The notes: a model not told the origin generated them from the letters alone. 64,000 nt of DNA from Pseudarthrobacter sp. NBSH8 (GCF_014217545.1 NZ_CP043178.1:2356001-2420000); one strand, 5' to 3'. Shown: positions 8,731-18,964, numbered from the stretch's first letter. Translations and numbers: made by a program.

Positions 8731-9604
8731 GCCGGTGCCTTTCCAGGAGGGCGAAGAGTTCCGTCATGACCGCGCTGCTGCCGGCCACGTGGCCTTGGGT
8801 GATGCCCGTACTGCGGAGCAAAGCGTGCCGGGCGGCATCCCGCTCCCCGGCTGCCTTGGCGTAGGCCGCCGCGATGGCCGGGGATGCCGCCAGGTGTGCT
8901 GGCAGCACCGAGGAGTCAGCCACGCTGAAGGCGTCCTGGCCGGTAAGGCCTTCCCCGGCCAGGTCGGCGTCCCTGATGGTGAGCCAGAGGATCTCGTGCT
9001 GGGCACGGAGCCTGCGGAGCAGCTGTTCGGTGTCAGGACCGGCAGCATGTTCGTCGGAGACCACAAACAGCAGGAACCGGCCCTTGACGTTGCGGGCCAC
9101 GTATCCCAGCTGGTCCTCGATCCTGCTGGGGCCGGAGTGCAAGGAGGTGGACGAGTCAACCCCGCGCAGGAGCCGCTCCAGATGCGGCTCGCCCGCCTTG
9201 GCTGGGATGGACCGCGTCCCGTTGCCGTCTCCGCAGACCAGACCCACCACGTCGCCGTGCCGGTGCGCCAGGTAGCCCACCACACCGAGTGCCATCACGG
9301 CGATGTCCTTCTTGGTTTCGCCGTCGCGGGACTCGGCAGCCATGCCCCGGCCGGTGTCGGCAATGAGCAGGACGGTCTGGCGCCGCACGGCCATGTACCG
9401 TTTGATGAGCGGCGAGCCGAACCGGGCGGTGGCCTTCCAGTCGATGTCGCGGACGTCGTCGCCGGGGATATAGGCGCGCAGGTCTTCAAAGTCGAGGCTG
9501 CGGCCGCGGAAGACTGAACCATATTCGCCGTCGAGCATGCCACGGGCTTTCCGGTGGGCGAAGATGGCCATCTTCGCCTTCACGCGCGGCAGGAGGCTGG
9601 TCAC
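8720..9604 (-). CDS. DUF58 domain protein
   Basis: A soluble 294-residue protein. The DUF58 hallmark is clear: FRGRSLDFEDLRAYIPGDD followed by RDIDWKATARFGSPLIKRY. The rest is a VWA-like fold in which the metal site is degenerate (LLIADTGRGM instead of DxSxS), as is usual for this family. It has no N-terminal membrane segments, unlike longer DUF58 proteins. The start codon is 7 bases after the moxR stop. DUF58 proteins are thought to act with MoxR ATPases; the substrate is unknown. Confidence 0.9.
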   Translation of the reverse strand: MTSLLPRVKAKMAIFAHRKARGMLDGEYGSVFRGRSLDFEDLRAYIPGDDVRDIDWKATARFGSPLIKRYMAVRRQTVLLIADTGRGMAAESRDGETKKDIAVMALGVVGYLAHRHGDVVGLVCGDGNGTRSIPAKAGEPHLERLLRGVDSSTSLHSGPSRIEDQLGYVARNVKGRFLLFVVSDEHAAGPDTEQLLRRLRAQHEILWLTIRDADLAGEGLTGQDAFSVADSSVLPAHLAASPAIAAAYAKAAGERDAARHALLRSTGITQGHVAGSSAVMTELFALLERHRRAG

Positions 9605-9611
9605 TGCGGCC

Positions 9612-10619
<1,008 letters not shown>

Positions 10620-10773
10620 TGGATTTCCCCCTGAAGGATGGCGGTTTGAGAGCGATGGGCCGTGGTGCTGCCGGGCGGCGGCACACCGCCCGCCATCCTA
10701 TCCAAGCCACCTGCAGGTCAGGCGGCAATGGGGACCCCTCCCCATCGCGGCTCTGCAGGTCTATTCTTTTGCC

Positions 10774-10977
10774 ATGAGTGAGCTTCCAGCCAGCTACAAA
10801 GAGTTTCTCGCCGACAAGAGCGAGCGGTTCATCCTTGCCGTCAAGCCGGTTCTGCAGCAGTCCGCTGCGGACCGGTCCCATGGCGTCCGGGTCACCTACA
10901 ACGCGGGTCCCACCGGACACCAGGCCCACCTCGACGACAGCATCCCTTTCGGAGTGGTGGTCGAGGACATCGACTGA
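10774..10977 (+). CDS. Small conserved protein of unknown function
   Basis: A 67-residue, acidic, soluble protein (MSELPASYKEFL... ending VVVEDID), divergent from moxR. I do not recognise a family. A TATTCT hexamer ends about seven bases before the ATG and no ribosome-binding site is visible, so a leaderless message is likely. Codon use matches the neighbours, and the overlapping ORF in another frame looks like a shadow. Confidence 0.7.
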   Translation: MSELPASYKEFLADKSERFILAVKPVLQQSAADRSHGVRVTYNAGPTGHQAHLDDSIPFGVVVEDID

Positions 10978-11009
10978 GGGCTCCGGTCGGCGTCGTCAGA
11001 CCCGCGCCC

Positions 11010-11894
11010 CTAGCCCTTCACCGCACCCGAGAGTGCGAAGGAATTGCCCGCGCCCTTGGCCACGATGACGTACAGGGCCAGCACCGGGACTGAATACAGG
11101 ATGGAGAAGGCGGCCAGCTGGCCGTACGCCACTGCGCCGTGCTGTCCGAAGAAACTGAAGATCGACACTGCCGCCGGCTGCCGGGCTTCGGACAGCAGCA
11201 GGATGAACGGGACGAAGAAGTTCCCCCAGGCCTGGATGAACACAAAAATGAACACCACGCCCAGCCCCTGCCGCATCAGGGGCAGGACGATGGTCCTCAG
11301 CGCCGTCAGCCCCGACGCCCCATCCACCCAGGCTGCTTCCTCCAGCGACACCGGGACGGCGTCCATAAAGTTCTTGGTCATCCAGATGGCCATGGGCAAC
11401 GTGGTGGTGGCCATAAAAAAGACCGTGGCAGGCATCGAATCCAGCAAGTCAAGCTGCACAAACAACCCGTATACCGGCACCATGATCGCGGTAATGGGAA
11501 GGCAGGTTCCGAACAGGATAGTGTACATAAACGGCCTGTTGAACCTGGACTGGTAGCGGGACAGCGGATAGGCCGCGAGCACCGCAGCCACGAGGTTCAC
11601 GGCGGCCGTGCCGGCGGACAGCACCATGCTGTTCCAGAGCGGCTGGAACAGCAGCCCCGGCGTCATGATGGCGGCAAAGTTGTCCAGGGAGACTTGAGCC
11701 GGGAGCCGCGTCTCATGCCCGGCGGAGACATCGAGGGACGCAAACACTAGCCACAGCAGTGGCAGGACAAAGCAAGCGCCGATCAGGATCAGCGCCACGT
11801 CCGCCGGATTCCGGGCACGCCGCTGGGCTCGGGAAACTGCGCCCGTCCCGGACCGTAACTGTCCCCGGGCGGAGGTCCCCGCCGTCGTGGTCAT
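11010..11894 (-). CDS. Carbohydrate ABC transporter permease, MalG type
   Basis: Inner-membrane subunit of a sugar importer, 294 residues with about six transmembrane helices. The coupling loop that contacts the ATPase is visible as EEAAWVDGASGLTALRTIVL (EAA motif). The start overlaps the stop of the first permease gene by four bases (ATGA arrangement). No ATPase gene follows, so the system probably uses a shared MsiK-type ATPase encoded elsewhere, as is common in actinobacteria. The sugar cannot be deduced from the sequence. Confidence 0.93.
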   Translation of the reverse strand: MTTTAGTSARGQLRSGTGAVSRAQRRARNPADVALILIGACFVLPLLWLVFASLDVSAGHETRLPAQVSLDNFAAIMTPGLLFQPLWNSMVLSAGTAAVNLVAAVLAAYPLSRYQSRFNRPFMYTILFGTCLPITAIMVPVYGLFVQLDLLDSMPATVFFMATTTLPMAIWMTKNFMDAVPVSLEEAAWVDGASGLTALRTIVLPLMRQGLGVVFIFVFIQAWGNFFVPFILLLSEARQPAAVSIFSFFGQHGAVAYGQLAAFSILYSVPVLALYVIVAKGAGNSFALSGAVKG

Positions 11895-12808
11895 GGTTTG
11901 GCCTCCCGCAGAAGCCGGACGTAGGCGGCGCCGAACACCACGCCAATGAGGATCAGCACTGACGCCACCGCCGTGCCGTAGCCGATGTCGCCGAACTTGA
12001 AGGCCTCCAGGTACGCCAGCACCGGAAGCGTGGTGCTGGTATTGGCGGGGCCGCCCGCTGTCATGACCCAGATGAGGGTGAACACCGCCAGCGTCTGCAG
12101 GGTGATGAGCATCAGGTTCGTGGCGATGCTGCCGCGGATCATGGGGATGGTGATGAAGGCGAGCCGCTGCCAGCCGCCGGCACCGTCCATCAGCGCGGCC
12201 TCCGTGACCTCACCGGGGATATCATTGAGCGCGGCGCGGTACACCAGCAGGGAGAACGCCGTGCCCCGCCAGATGTTGGCAAGCAGGATGGCCACCATGG
12301 GGAACGAATACAGCCAGTCGGCCTGTCCGAACCCCAATCCGCCCAGCACCTGGTTCAGGGTCCCGTCCCGGCTGAAATAGGCGTAGGCGGCGAAGGCTGC
12401 CACGATCTCGGGGAGCACCCACGCAGCTACCACCGCAGTACCAACGACGGCGGCCACCGGGCGGCGGGCCCGCCGCATCAGCACCGCGAGGGTGAGCCCC
12501 AGCAGGTTCTGGCCCAAGATGGCAGAGCCGCCCACAAACAGGACCGTCAAGCCGAGCGAAAGAGGCAGCATCGGATCGGACAGGAGCCTCGCGTAATTGT
12601 CGAACCCGATCCAGCCGGGATTGCGGGCGTTGCGGCCGGTCAGGGCAGCGTTGGTGAATGACGCGTGGAAGGCCCACAGCACGGGGCCGGCCAAAAACAC
12701 AAGCAGCAGAACCACGGCCGGGAGAACCGGGAGCAGCCGTGACCGGCGCCGGAGTCCGGGGCGACGCCGCCGGTGGCCGGCCTGGTCACGCGTTAGGGAA
12801 ACCGCCAC
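11891..12808 (-). CDS. Carbohydrate ABC transporter permease, MalF type
   Basis: The first membrane subunit of the importer, 305 residues. An Arg-rich cytoplasmic N-terminus leads into helix 1 (LLPVLPAVVLLLVFLAGPVL), with about six helices in total. The coupling loop EAALMDGAGGWQRLAFITIP is intact. It begins three bases after the binding-protein gene and overlaps the next permease by four bases, giving an equimolar, coupled arrangement. Confidence 0.93.
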   Translation of the reverse strand: MAVSLTRDQAGHRRRRPGLRRRSRLLPVLPAVVLLLVFLAGPVLWAFHASFTNAALTGRNARNPGWIGFDNYARLLSDPMLPLSLGLTVLFVGGSAILGQNLLGLTLAVLMRRARRPVAAVVGTAVVAAWVLPEIVAAFAAYAYFSRDGTLNQVLGGLGFGQADWLYSFPMVAILLANIWRGTAFSLLVYRAALNDIPGEVTEAALMDGAGGWQRLAFITIPMIRGSIATNLMLITLQTLAVFTLIWVMTAGGPANTSTTLPVLAYLEAFKFGDIGYGTAVASVLILIGVVFGAAYVRLLREAKP

Positions 12809-12811
12809 GGG

Positions 12812-14161
12812 CTACCTGGCGACGGTCTTGGCCTCACCCACGATGCCCTTCACCGCCGTGTCATAGTCGTCGGCAGCCTGCTCCGGGGATTTCGCCCCGG
12901 TGATCACGGTTTCCGTAGCCTCCTGGACGGCCGCGGAGATCCGGGGGTAGTCGGCGGTCGCGGGACGGTAGTGCGTAACGGCCACAAGCTCGGACACGTC
13001 CTTCACAAACGGGTTGGCCGCCTGGTAGCCGGCGTCGGCGGCGACGTCTTTCCGCACGGCGATCTGGGAGCTGGCGGTGTTGAAAGCCAGGGAGTTCTTC
13101 TTGTTCAGCGCCGTGGAGAGGAACTCAAACGCGAGATCCGGGTTTTTGGTCTCCGCCCCTACCGCCAGGGTCCAACCGCCCGACATACTAACGCCGCCGG
13201 GCGCCTGCCCGTTCTGGGTGGGGAACGCTGTCACGCCCATGTCCTGCCCGTACTCGGCCCATTCGTAGCTGCCACCCTTCTGCCAGAACGACGGTGTGTA
13301 GGACCCTTCCACAATGGCGCCCATCCTGCCCTGCGGCAGCCATTCGCCGAAGACCTTCTTCCACACATTCGCGTCGAGGGCCTCCGCCGGGGAGACGGCC
13401 AGTTTTTCGTCGTAGAGGGTCTTGATGAACCGCAGTGAGTCGGTGAACCCCGGCGAACCGACCACCCATTTCCTGGCGTCGGCGTCGTACAGCTGTGACC
13501 CGGTTCCGTAGAGCAGCTCGTAAAAGCCTTGCATCACGGTGCCTTCACCGGTGGCCTTTCCGGCGTACATGTTGAACGGCACCACGGTGGGATCGCTGGC
13601 CTTGATCTTCCGGGCAGCGTCCAGGATGTCCTGCCAGGTGCGGGGCTCCCACGGAACGCTGACGCCGGCAGCGGTAAGCACCTTTTTGTTGTACCAGATA
13701 CCGCGGGTGTCGGTGCCGAGCGGAACGGCGTAGGTGCCGCCGTCGTCCCCCAGACCGGCCGCCTTGGCGCCGTCATCGAACGTATCCCAGTCCTCCCAGC
13801 CCGCGAGGTGGCTGTCCAGCTTCAGGAGGTAACCGGCGTCGACGTCGGAACGCACCTTGAAGGTGTCCTCATAGAACACGTCCGGAGCCGTGGAGGGCGA
13901 ACGGAGGGCGAGGGCCAGCTTGGTGCCGTAGTCGTCGTCGTTCGCCTGGATGGGCTCCAGGGCGACCGTGACGCCCTGGTTGGCAGCCTCAAACTCCTGC
14001 TTCGCCGCCTGGAAGAGCGTGTCCAGGGCAAGGAACGAATCGGTCTTTTGGTAGACCACCTTAATCGTTTTTGTCTCCGCCTCGGGAGCGGCAGGGGAAC
14101 ACGCAGACAGCACACAGCCCGCTGCAGCGAAGAGTGAAATGATTTTGAGGGCACGGCGCAT
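12812..14161 (-). CDS. Sugar ABC transporter substrate-binding lipoprotein
   Basis: Extracellular solute-binding protein (family 1) of the importer, about 449 residues from the chosen start. MRRALKIISLF AAAGCVLSAC is a lipoprotein signal peptide; LSAC is the lipobox and Cys becomes the membrane anchor. The mature domain shows DVFYEDTFKVRSDVDAGYL, AVPLGTDTRGIWYNKKVL and GGWTLAVGAETKNPDLAFEF, typical of sugar binders. The ATG at 14161 is preceded by GGAG and starts directly at the signal; an ATG six codons earlier is less well placed. The sugar is unknown. Confidence 0.93.
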   Translation of the reverse strand: MRRALKIISLFAAAGCVLSACSPAAPEAETKTIKVVYQKTDSFLALDTLFQAAKQEFEAANQGVTVALEPIQANDDDYGTKLALALRSPSTAPDVFYEDTFKVRSDVDAGYLLKLDSHLAGWEDWDTFDDGAKAAGLGDDGGTYAVPLGTDTRGIWYNKKVLTAAGVSVPWEPRTWQDILDAARKIKASDPTVVPFNMYAGKATGEGTVMQGFYELLYGTGSQLYDADARKWVVGSPGFTDSLRFIKTLYDEKLAVSPAEALDANVWKKVFGEWLPQGRMGAIVEGSYTPSFWQKGGSYEWAEYGQDMGVTAFPTQNGQAPGGVSMSGGWTLAVGAETKNPDLAFEFLSTALNKKNSLAFNTASSQIAVRKDVAADAGYQAANPFVKDVSELVAVTHYRPATADYPRISAAVQEATETVITGAKSPEQAADDYDTAVKGIVGEAKTVAR

Positions 14162-14279
14162 GGCGCTCCATTCAGTCAATGGCTGCGTCCCCTGTATCTG
14201 CGGGCCCCAGCCGCGGCGATATCCACATGCTAGATGGGGCTCCTGCCACTGGCAAGGAGACCCCGGTCAGACGTCCGGT

Positions 14280-15536
14280 TCAGACCTCCAGGAGAAGCCG
14301 CTGCGCCCGGGGCGCCAGGGTATGCTCCAGGACCAGGCAGGCTGCTCCAATGGCGCCCACGTCCTCACCGACTCCCGTGCCGACAACCTCGATGGTGTGG
14401 ATCAGGCGGGCCGCGCTGTTGGCGTCAACCAGTGCCGGGATCTTGTCCAGGTAACGGTCAGCGATCCGGCTCCAGAACGGCCCGCCGAACACCACCCGTT
14501 CCACATCCAGCGTGTTGGTGACCACGGAGACGGCCCGGGCCACCAGCGCGGCTGACCTGTCGATGATCGCAAGGGCCGTGGGGTCGCCGGCATCGGCGAG
14601 GTCGCACAGCTGGGCGAAGCCCTGCTGCACTTCGGCGCCGCTGGTGTGCTTTCCGGCGCCGTCCAGGATACCGGCGGCAACGGCCTCGGCAACGAGCACC
14701 TGTGGGATGGCCGAGGACTTCACACAGCCGCGGAGGCCGCAGTCGCAGAGCGGGCCATCGGGATCCACCACAATGTGGCCGATCTCGCCCGCATTCCCCG
14801 ATGTTCCGCGGACCACTTCATCGTTGAGGACGATGCCACAGCCGATCCCGGTGCCCATGTACATAAAGATGAAACTGCCTGAGCCGCTGGGCCCGCCGGC
14901 CCATGTTTCGGCGACGGCCGCGCTGGTGACGTCCTTATCCACGAGGACGGAATAGCCCGTGGCCTTGGCCAGGGCGTCCCGGAGTTCCACGCGGTCCCAG
15001 CCCGGCAGCAGCGGCGGATCCACCACGGTGCCATTGTCCAGGTCGATGGGTCCCGGCGCGGCCAGGCCCAGGCCGGCGATCCTGCTGGTGTCCACGCCCG
15101 ACTCGGCAACCAGCTGGTCGATCTCGGTGGCCATGGTGGACATGACGGCGACAGGATCATTCCCGCCCGGTGTTTTGATCCGTGAATGCTGTACAACGGC
15201 GCCCACGAGATCGAGGACCACGAACGTGGTGACGGCGGGGTCCAGGTGGACGCCGATGGCGTACATGCCGCCCGGGTTGAGGCGTAGCATGGTGCGCGGT
15301 TTGCCAGGACCGCTGCCTTCTTTGCCGGCCTCGACGATGAGGTGCTGGTCCAGCAGGCGGCGGGAGATGTTGGAGATAGTCTGCGGCGAGAGGCCCACAA
15401 TCTGGGCAAGCTCCACGCGGCTCAGACCCCCGGATGACCGGCGGATGGCATCGAGGATGACCGTGAGGTTAAAGTCCCCCATGCGCGGAAGATTAGTCCC
15501 GCGCCGTGGCGCCGAGGACTGGCGGATTTCTGGCAC
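14280..15536 (-). CDS. ROK-family transcriptional regulator
   Basis: A 418-residue repressor-type protein with an N-terminal winged helix (LSRVELAQIVGLSPQTISNI) and a ROK sugar-kinase fold (GLGLAAPGPIDLDNG, GTGIGCGIVLNDEV). The zinc motif is GPLCDCGLRGCVKSSA: the three Cys are kept but the Glu that usually follows (GCxE) is Lys. GTG at 15536 follows AGGGGAGACC. It lies just upstream of, and in line with, the sugar importer genes, so it probably controls them in response to the transported sugar or a derivative; this is inferred from position. Confidence 0.9.
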   Translation of the reverse strand: MPEIRQSSAPRRGTNLPRMGDFNLTVILDAIRRSSGGLSRVELAQIVGLSPQTISNISRRLLDQHLIVEAGKEGSGPGKPRTMLRLNPGGMYAIGVHLDPAVTTFVVLDLVGAVVQHSRIKTPGGNDPVAVMSTMATEIDQLVAESGVDTSRIAGLGLAAPGPIDLDNGTVVDPPLLPGWDRVELRDALAKATGYSVLVDKDVTSAAVAETWAGGPSGSGSFIFMYMGTGIGCGIVLNDEVVRGTSGNAGEIGHIVVDPDGPLCDCGLRGCVKSSAIPQVLVAEAVAAGILDGAGKHTSGAEVQQGFAQLCDLADAGDPTALAIIDRSAALVARAVSVVTNTLDVERVVFGGPFWSRIADRYLDKIPALVDANSAARLIHTIEVVGTGVGEDVGAIGAACLVLEHTLAPRAQRLLLEV

Positions 15537-15662
15537 GGTCTCCCCTAGGTTTTCGGCCGCGTGTTCATGATGTCTGAATGGTACGTTACCTCCTGTTCAA
15601 CGCCCAGACCCGGAGGTCGGGCCGCGTCGCGGCCGGGGCGCCACGTTGTCATGCTGGCACGC

Positions 15663-16844
15663 CTACGGCCGTCGGGTGCTGACCGCCACCGTGAACTTTG
15701 GATTGCCGCCCTTCACAGTGGTGGGACCAACCAGCCGCTCCAGCGCCGGGAGGTACTGCAGGTGCCGGTTGAAGACCGTCCACAGCTCGCCGCCCGGAGC
15801 CAGGACCCTGGCTGCCGCCTCAAACAGTTTGATGCCCGCACCGGCATGCACACTGGCGCCCAGGTGAAAGGGCGGATTCAACAGGACCAGCTCGGCGCTT
15901 CCGGCGGGGAAGGTGCTCATTGCGTCATCCTGGAGGGCGGTAATCCGGTCCTCGAGGCCGTTGGCCAGCGCCGTGGCCCTGGCGGAGGCGACGGCGGCTG
16001 CGGACCGGTCCGTTGCCGTGACCCTGGACGCCGGGTTCTGGCGGGCGTATATGGCGGCGAGGATACCGGTGCCGCAGCCCAGGTCGATGGCGTGCCTGGC
16101 CTGTGGCATCTCGGGCAGGAACGTCAGGAGAAACCGGGTCCCGATGTCCAGTTTCGCTCCGGCAAAGACGGCACCGTGCGCAGCAACGTCCAGGTCCAGT
16201 TCGGCAAGACGTTCGACGGCGGGACGCCACTCGTGCGTCTCAGCTGGCCGGGCGCCGCTGGCCAGGATGAAGCGCGACTTCTGCCGAGCCAGCTGCGGCT
16301 GGACGGTCTCGAAGTGGCGTTCCAGGATTGCGTTCATTCCCAGGGACATGTGCTTGATCCGCCCGCCGGCGAGCAGCACCACGCCACGGGCGGCATAGCG
16401 CGCCACGGCGGCTGCGATTTCTTCAAGCTCCGCCAGCGTCCGCGGCATTTGAAGCAGCACCAGTTCCGCGCCGGAGAGCAGTTCCTCCCCCAGCGGCAAT
16501 TGTTCGAACCCCGTGGCGTCAACGGCTCCGGGAGCTGCGGCTTCGAAGCCCAACTCGGCGGCGTTGTTCCGCAGGGCGCGCTCCCCGGTGATGAGATCCT
16601 CGTGAACACGGACCCGCCGGACCCCTAGGGCACCCAGTGCACCGAGGGTGAGGGCACCGTAGCGGTCTCCGATCACTGCCAGCCGTGCACCGGGTTCCGT
16701 GCGCGCTGCGGCGGCTTCCAACAGGAGTCGGTCTGTGGCGTCCCAGGCCCGGAGGTTCGGGGCTTCGACGTCCGGGTGGCGCCGGAGCGCGCCGAAAATG
16801 TCCTCAAGAGCGTTCTGTGCCACTGGTTCCTGCGATCTGGTCAT
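15663..16844 (-). CDS. Class I SAM-dependent methyltransferase, RlmG/RsmC type
   Basis: A 393-residue protein with two tandem Rossmann-like halves, as in the rRNA guanine-N2 methyltransferases RsmC and RlmG. The N-terminal half is a degenerate domain. The C-terminal half is catalytic: AIDLGCGTGILAAIYA binds SAM and LVLLNPPFHLG is the NPPF motif that positions the target base. The likely substrate is a guanine in ribosomal RNA. The ATG overlaps the stop codon of the flavoprotein remnant upstream in an ATGA arrangement. Confidence 0.88.
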   Translation of the reverse strand: MTRSQEPVAQNALEDIFGALRRHPDVEAPNLRAWDATDRLLLEAAAARTEPGARLAVIGDRYGALTLGALGALGVRRVRVHEDLITGERALRNNAAELGFEAAAPGAVDATGFEQLPLGEELLSGAELVLLQMPRTLAELEEIAAAVARYAARGVVLLAGGRIKHMSLGMNAILERHFETVQPQLARQKSRFILASGARPAETHEWRPAVERLAELDLDVAAHGAVFAGAKLDIGTRFLLTFLPEMPQARHAIDLGCGTGILAAIYARQNPASRVTATDRSAAAVASARATALANGLEDRITALQDDAMSTFPAGSAELVLLNPPFHLGASVHAGAGIKLFEAAARVLAPGGELWTVFNRHLQYLPALERLVGPTTVKGGNPKFTVAVSTRRP

Positions 16845-17050
16845 GTAATGGTGGTTGATGCGGTTGTTGCAAGCGCGGACAGTTTGAGGACGGCCGTGAC
16901 GGCCGCCCGGCCCGCCCTGTTTGCTCCGATGGTGGACGACGACGGCCCGTAACCCACCAGATGGACGCGCGGCTCAATTGCCACCTGGGTCCCTTCCATG
17001 GCAATGCCGCCGCCGGGTCCCCTGAGGTGCAGCGGCGTGGCCGGTTTCTG
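16841..17050 (-). pseudogene. C-terminal remnant of an FAD-dependent oxidoreductase
   Basis: An open frame of 69 codons directly after the phnA-like stop codon, in the same frame, encodes a C-terminus typical of flavoprotein oxidoreductases: GGIAMEGTQVAIEPRVHL followed by VGYGPSSSTIGANRAGRAA. No N-terminal FAD-binding part exists upstream, where the intact phnA-like gene lies. The TGA overlaps the methyltransferase ATG, suggesting that an intact gene was once coupled to it. An internal ATG could give a 50-residue peptide, but nothing indicates function. Confidence 0.6.
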
Positions 17051-17404
17051 CTAGACCTTCTTCACCACGGAGGATTTGAGCTGCATGGGACCCACACCGT
17101 CCACTTTGCAGTCGATGTCGTGATCGCCCACACCGTCCAACAGCCGGATGCCCCGGACCTTGGTGCCTACCTTGATGACACCGGAGCTGCCCTTGATTTT
17201 CAGGTCCTTGACCACTGTGACGGTGTCGCCGTCGGCGAGGATGTTGCCCACTGCGTCCTTGATGACCCGCGGCCCGGCCTCTGCCGTGGCCTCCGCTGCC
17301 TCGGCGGTCCACTCGTGGCCGCATTCCGGGCAGACCAGGAGCGCACCCATCTCGTAGGTGAAGGCACTGGAACATTCGGGGCATGGCGGCAACGTCTCAT
17401 TCAC
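17051..17404 (-). CDS. PhnA/YjdM-like zinc-ribbon protein
   Basis: A 117-residue protein. The N-terminal zinc ribbon has two Cys pairs (CPEC at about 8-11 and CPECGHEW at 25-32), followed by the PhnA C-terminal beta domain: VIKDAVGNILADGDTVTVVKD and IKVGTKVRGIRLLDG. The name 'alkylphosphonate utilisation protein' is historical; the family is not a phosphonoacetate hydrolase and its function is not established. It is divergent from the cyclopropane synthase gene. Confidence 0.88.
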   Translation of the reverse strand: MNETLPPCPECSSAFTYEMGALLVCPECGHEWTAEAAEATAEAGPRVIKDAVGNILADGDTVTVVKDLKIKGSSGVIKVGTKVRGIRLLDGVGDHDIDCKVDGVGPMQLKSSVVKKV

Positions 17405-17488
17405 TCCCCCATGATAAACGCGCCGCTGCGCTGACAGGCGCGCGCCGCCGTCGTACTGTTGGCCCTAGGCAGACGAAAGGCGAGGACC

Positions 17489-18790
17489 ATGACAACCGAA
17501 AAAGGGGCAGCGTCGCTGCTGGCCAACGCACTGTGCATCGTCCTGGGCACGGCGGAGATACCCCTGCGCCTCCGGGCATGGGACGGTTCCGAGGCGGGGC
17601 CGCCCGACGCCCCGGTCCTCGAGTTCAGGTCACGCCGGGCCCTGCGCCGGATCCTGTGGTCACCCGGGCAGCTCGGGCTCAGCCGTGCTTACGTGGCCGG
17701 GGACATCGACGCCCCCGGCGACATCTTTGCGGCCTTCACAGCGCTCAGCTCGGTGGGAAAGTTTTCCGAGCCCGGCCCCTTCCGGCCCTTGACTCCGCGT
17801 GAACTCGCCACGCTGTTCGGGGCGGCCGTCCGGCTTGGCGCGGTGGGCGTCAACCCTGCTCCGCCGCCGGAGGAAGCAAAGGTCACGCGGAAGGGCCGGC
17901 TCCACACCCGGCAGCGCGACGCCGCGGCCATCTCGCACCATTACGACGTCGGCAACGACTTTTACGCCCTCGTGCTGGGACCGTCGATGGTCTACTCCTG
18001 CGCCGTGTGGGCGGACGGACTCGCCGGCCGCGGCCTTCCGGCCGGACTGGATGAGGCACAACAGGCCAAGCTGGACCTTGTCTGCCGGAAGCTGGGGCTG
18101 AGGCCCGGGATGAGGGTGCTGGATGTGGGCTGCGGCTGGGGCAGCTTCGCGTTGCACGCGGCGCAGCACTACGGCGTCACGGTGGTGGGGGTGACGCTCT
18201 CCACGGAGCAGGCCGTGCTGGCGCGCAAACGTGCGGCCCACGCCGGCCTGACTGAAAACATCGATATCCGGGTGCAGGATTACCGGGATATCTCCGACGG
18301 GCCGTTCGACGCCATCAGCTCCATCGGTATGTCCGAACACGTGGGCCGGGAACAGACACCCCACTACGTCGACGTGCTGCACGGCCTGCTCCGTCCCGGC
18401 GGCCGGCTGCTCAACCACGCCATCTCGTGGAACGCCGGCCGCACCAAGCCTGATCCGGATTCTTTCATACCGCGCTACGTCTTTCCGGACGGCGAGATGA
18501 TCAGCCTGGGCGAGATGGTCAGCTCGCTGGAGACCGGCGGGTTTGAGGTGCTGGACGTGGAGGCCCTGCGCCAGCACTATGCGCTGACCCTGCGGGCGTG
18601 GGTGCGCAGGCTCGAAGCGAACTGGGACGAAGCCGTCCGGCTCACCAGCCTGGGCCAGGCACGCGTGTGGCGGCTCTATATGGCCTCAAGTGCCCTGGGC
18701 TTTGAAACCGGGATCACGGGCGTCAACCAGGTGCTGGTCCAGCGCGCCGGCGTGGACAGGCCGCCGCTGCGTCGGATTGAGTGGATCTGA
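17489..18790 (+). CDS. Cyclopropane-fatty-acyl-phospholipid synthase family protein
   Basis: SAM-dependent enzyme that adds a methylene (or methyl) group to unsaturated chains of membrane phospholipids. The protein is 433 residues. The N-terminal lipid-binding part has SRAYVAGDIDAPGD, and the catalytic domain opens with AISHHYDVGNDFYALVLG. MRVLDVGCGWGSFALHAA binds SAM and ISSIGMSEHVG carries conserved active-site residues. The ATG at 17489 follows AAAGGCGAGGACC; an upstream TTG at 17459 is in frame but poorly placed. The gene is monocistronic and ends at a strong bidirectional terminator. Confidence 0.93.
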   Translation: MTTEKGAASLLANALCIVLGTAEIPLRLRAWDGSEAGPPDAPVLEFRSRRALRRILWSPGQLGLSRAYVAGDIDAPGDIFAAFTALSSVGKFSEPGPFRPLTPRELATLFGAAVRLGAVGVNPAPPPEEAKVTRKGRLHTRQRDAAAISHHYDVGNDFYALVLGPSMVYSCAVWADGLAGRGLPAGLDEAQQAKLDLVCRKLGLRPGMRVLDVGCGWGSFALHAAQHYGVTVVGVTLSTEQAVLARKRAAHAGLTENIDIRVQDYRDISDGPFDAISSIGMSEHVGREQTPHYVDVLHGLLRPGGRLLNHAISWNAGRTKPDPDSFIPRYVFPDGEMISLGEMVSSLETGGFEVLDVEALRQHYALTLRAWVRRLEANWDEAVRLTSLGQARVWRLYMASSALGFETGITGVNQVLVQRAGVDRPPLRRIEWI

Positions 18791-18834
18791 GCTTTCACTA
18801 CCCGGGCGCCTACCGCTCCGGGCTCGCTCAGGAA

Positions 18835-18870
18835 ACAAAAAGGAGCCACCCGGCCGGGTGGCTCCTTTTT
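18835..18870. terminator. Bidirectional terminator between cfa-like gene and tRNA-Ala
   Basis: A long perfect GC-rich stem (AGGAGCCACCCGG paired with its complement) is flanked by AAAAA on the left and TTTTT on the right. It ends the plus-strand synthase gene and the minus-strand tRNA. Confidence 0.9.
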
Positions 18871-18888
18871 GCGGACCAAGGTCCTGTT

Positions 18889-18964
18889 TGGTGGAGCTGA
18901 GGGGACTCGAACCCCTGACCCCCTGCATGCCATGCAGGTGCGCTACCAGCTGCGCCACAGCCCC
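18889..18964 (-). tRNA. tRNA-Ala (anticodon GGC), copy 1, CCA encoded
   Basis: A complete cloverleaf: acceptor GGGGCTG with CAGCTCC, anticodon stem CCTGC/GCAGG with loop ATGGCAT (anticodon GGC), T arm GGGGTTCGAGTCCCC. The 3' CCA is encoded at 18889-18891. The 73-base body is identical to the second copy. Confidence 0.96.
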
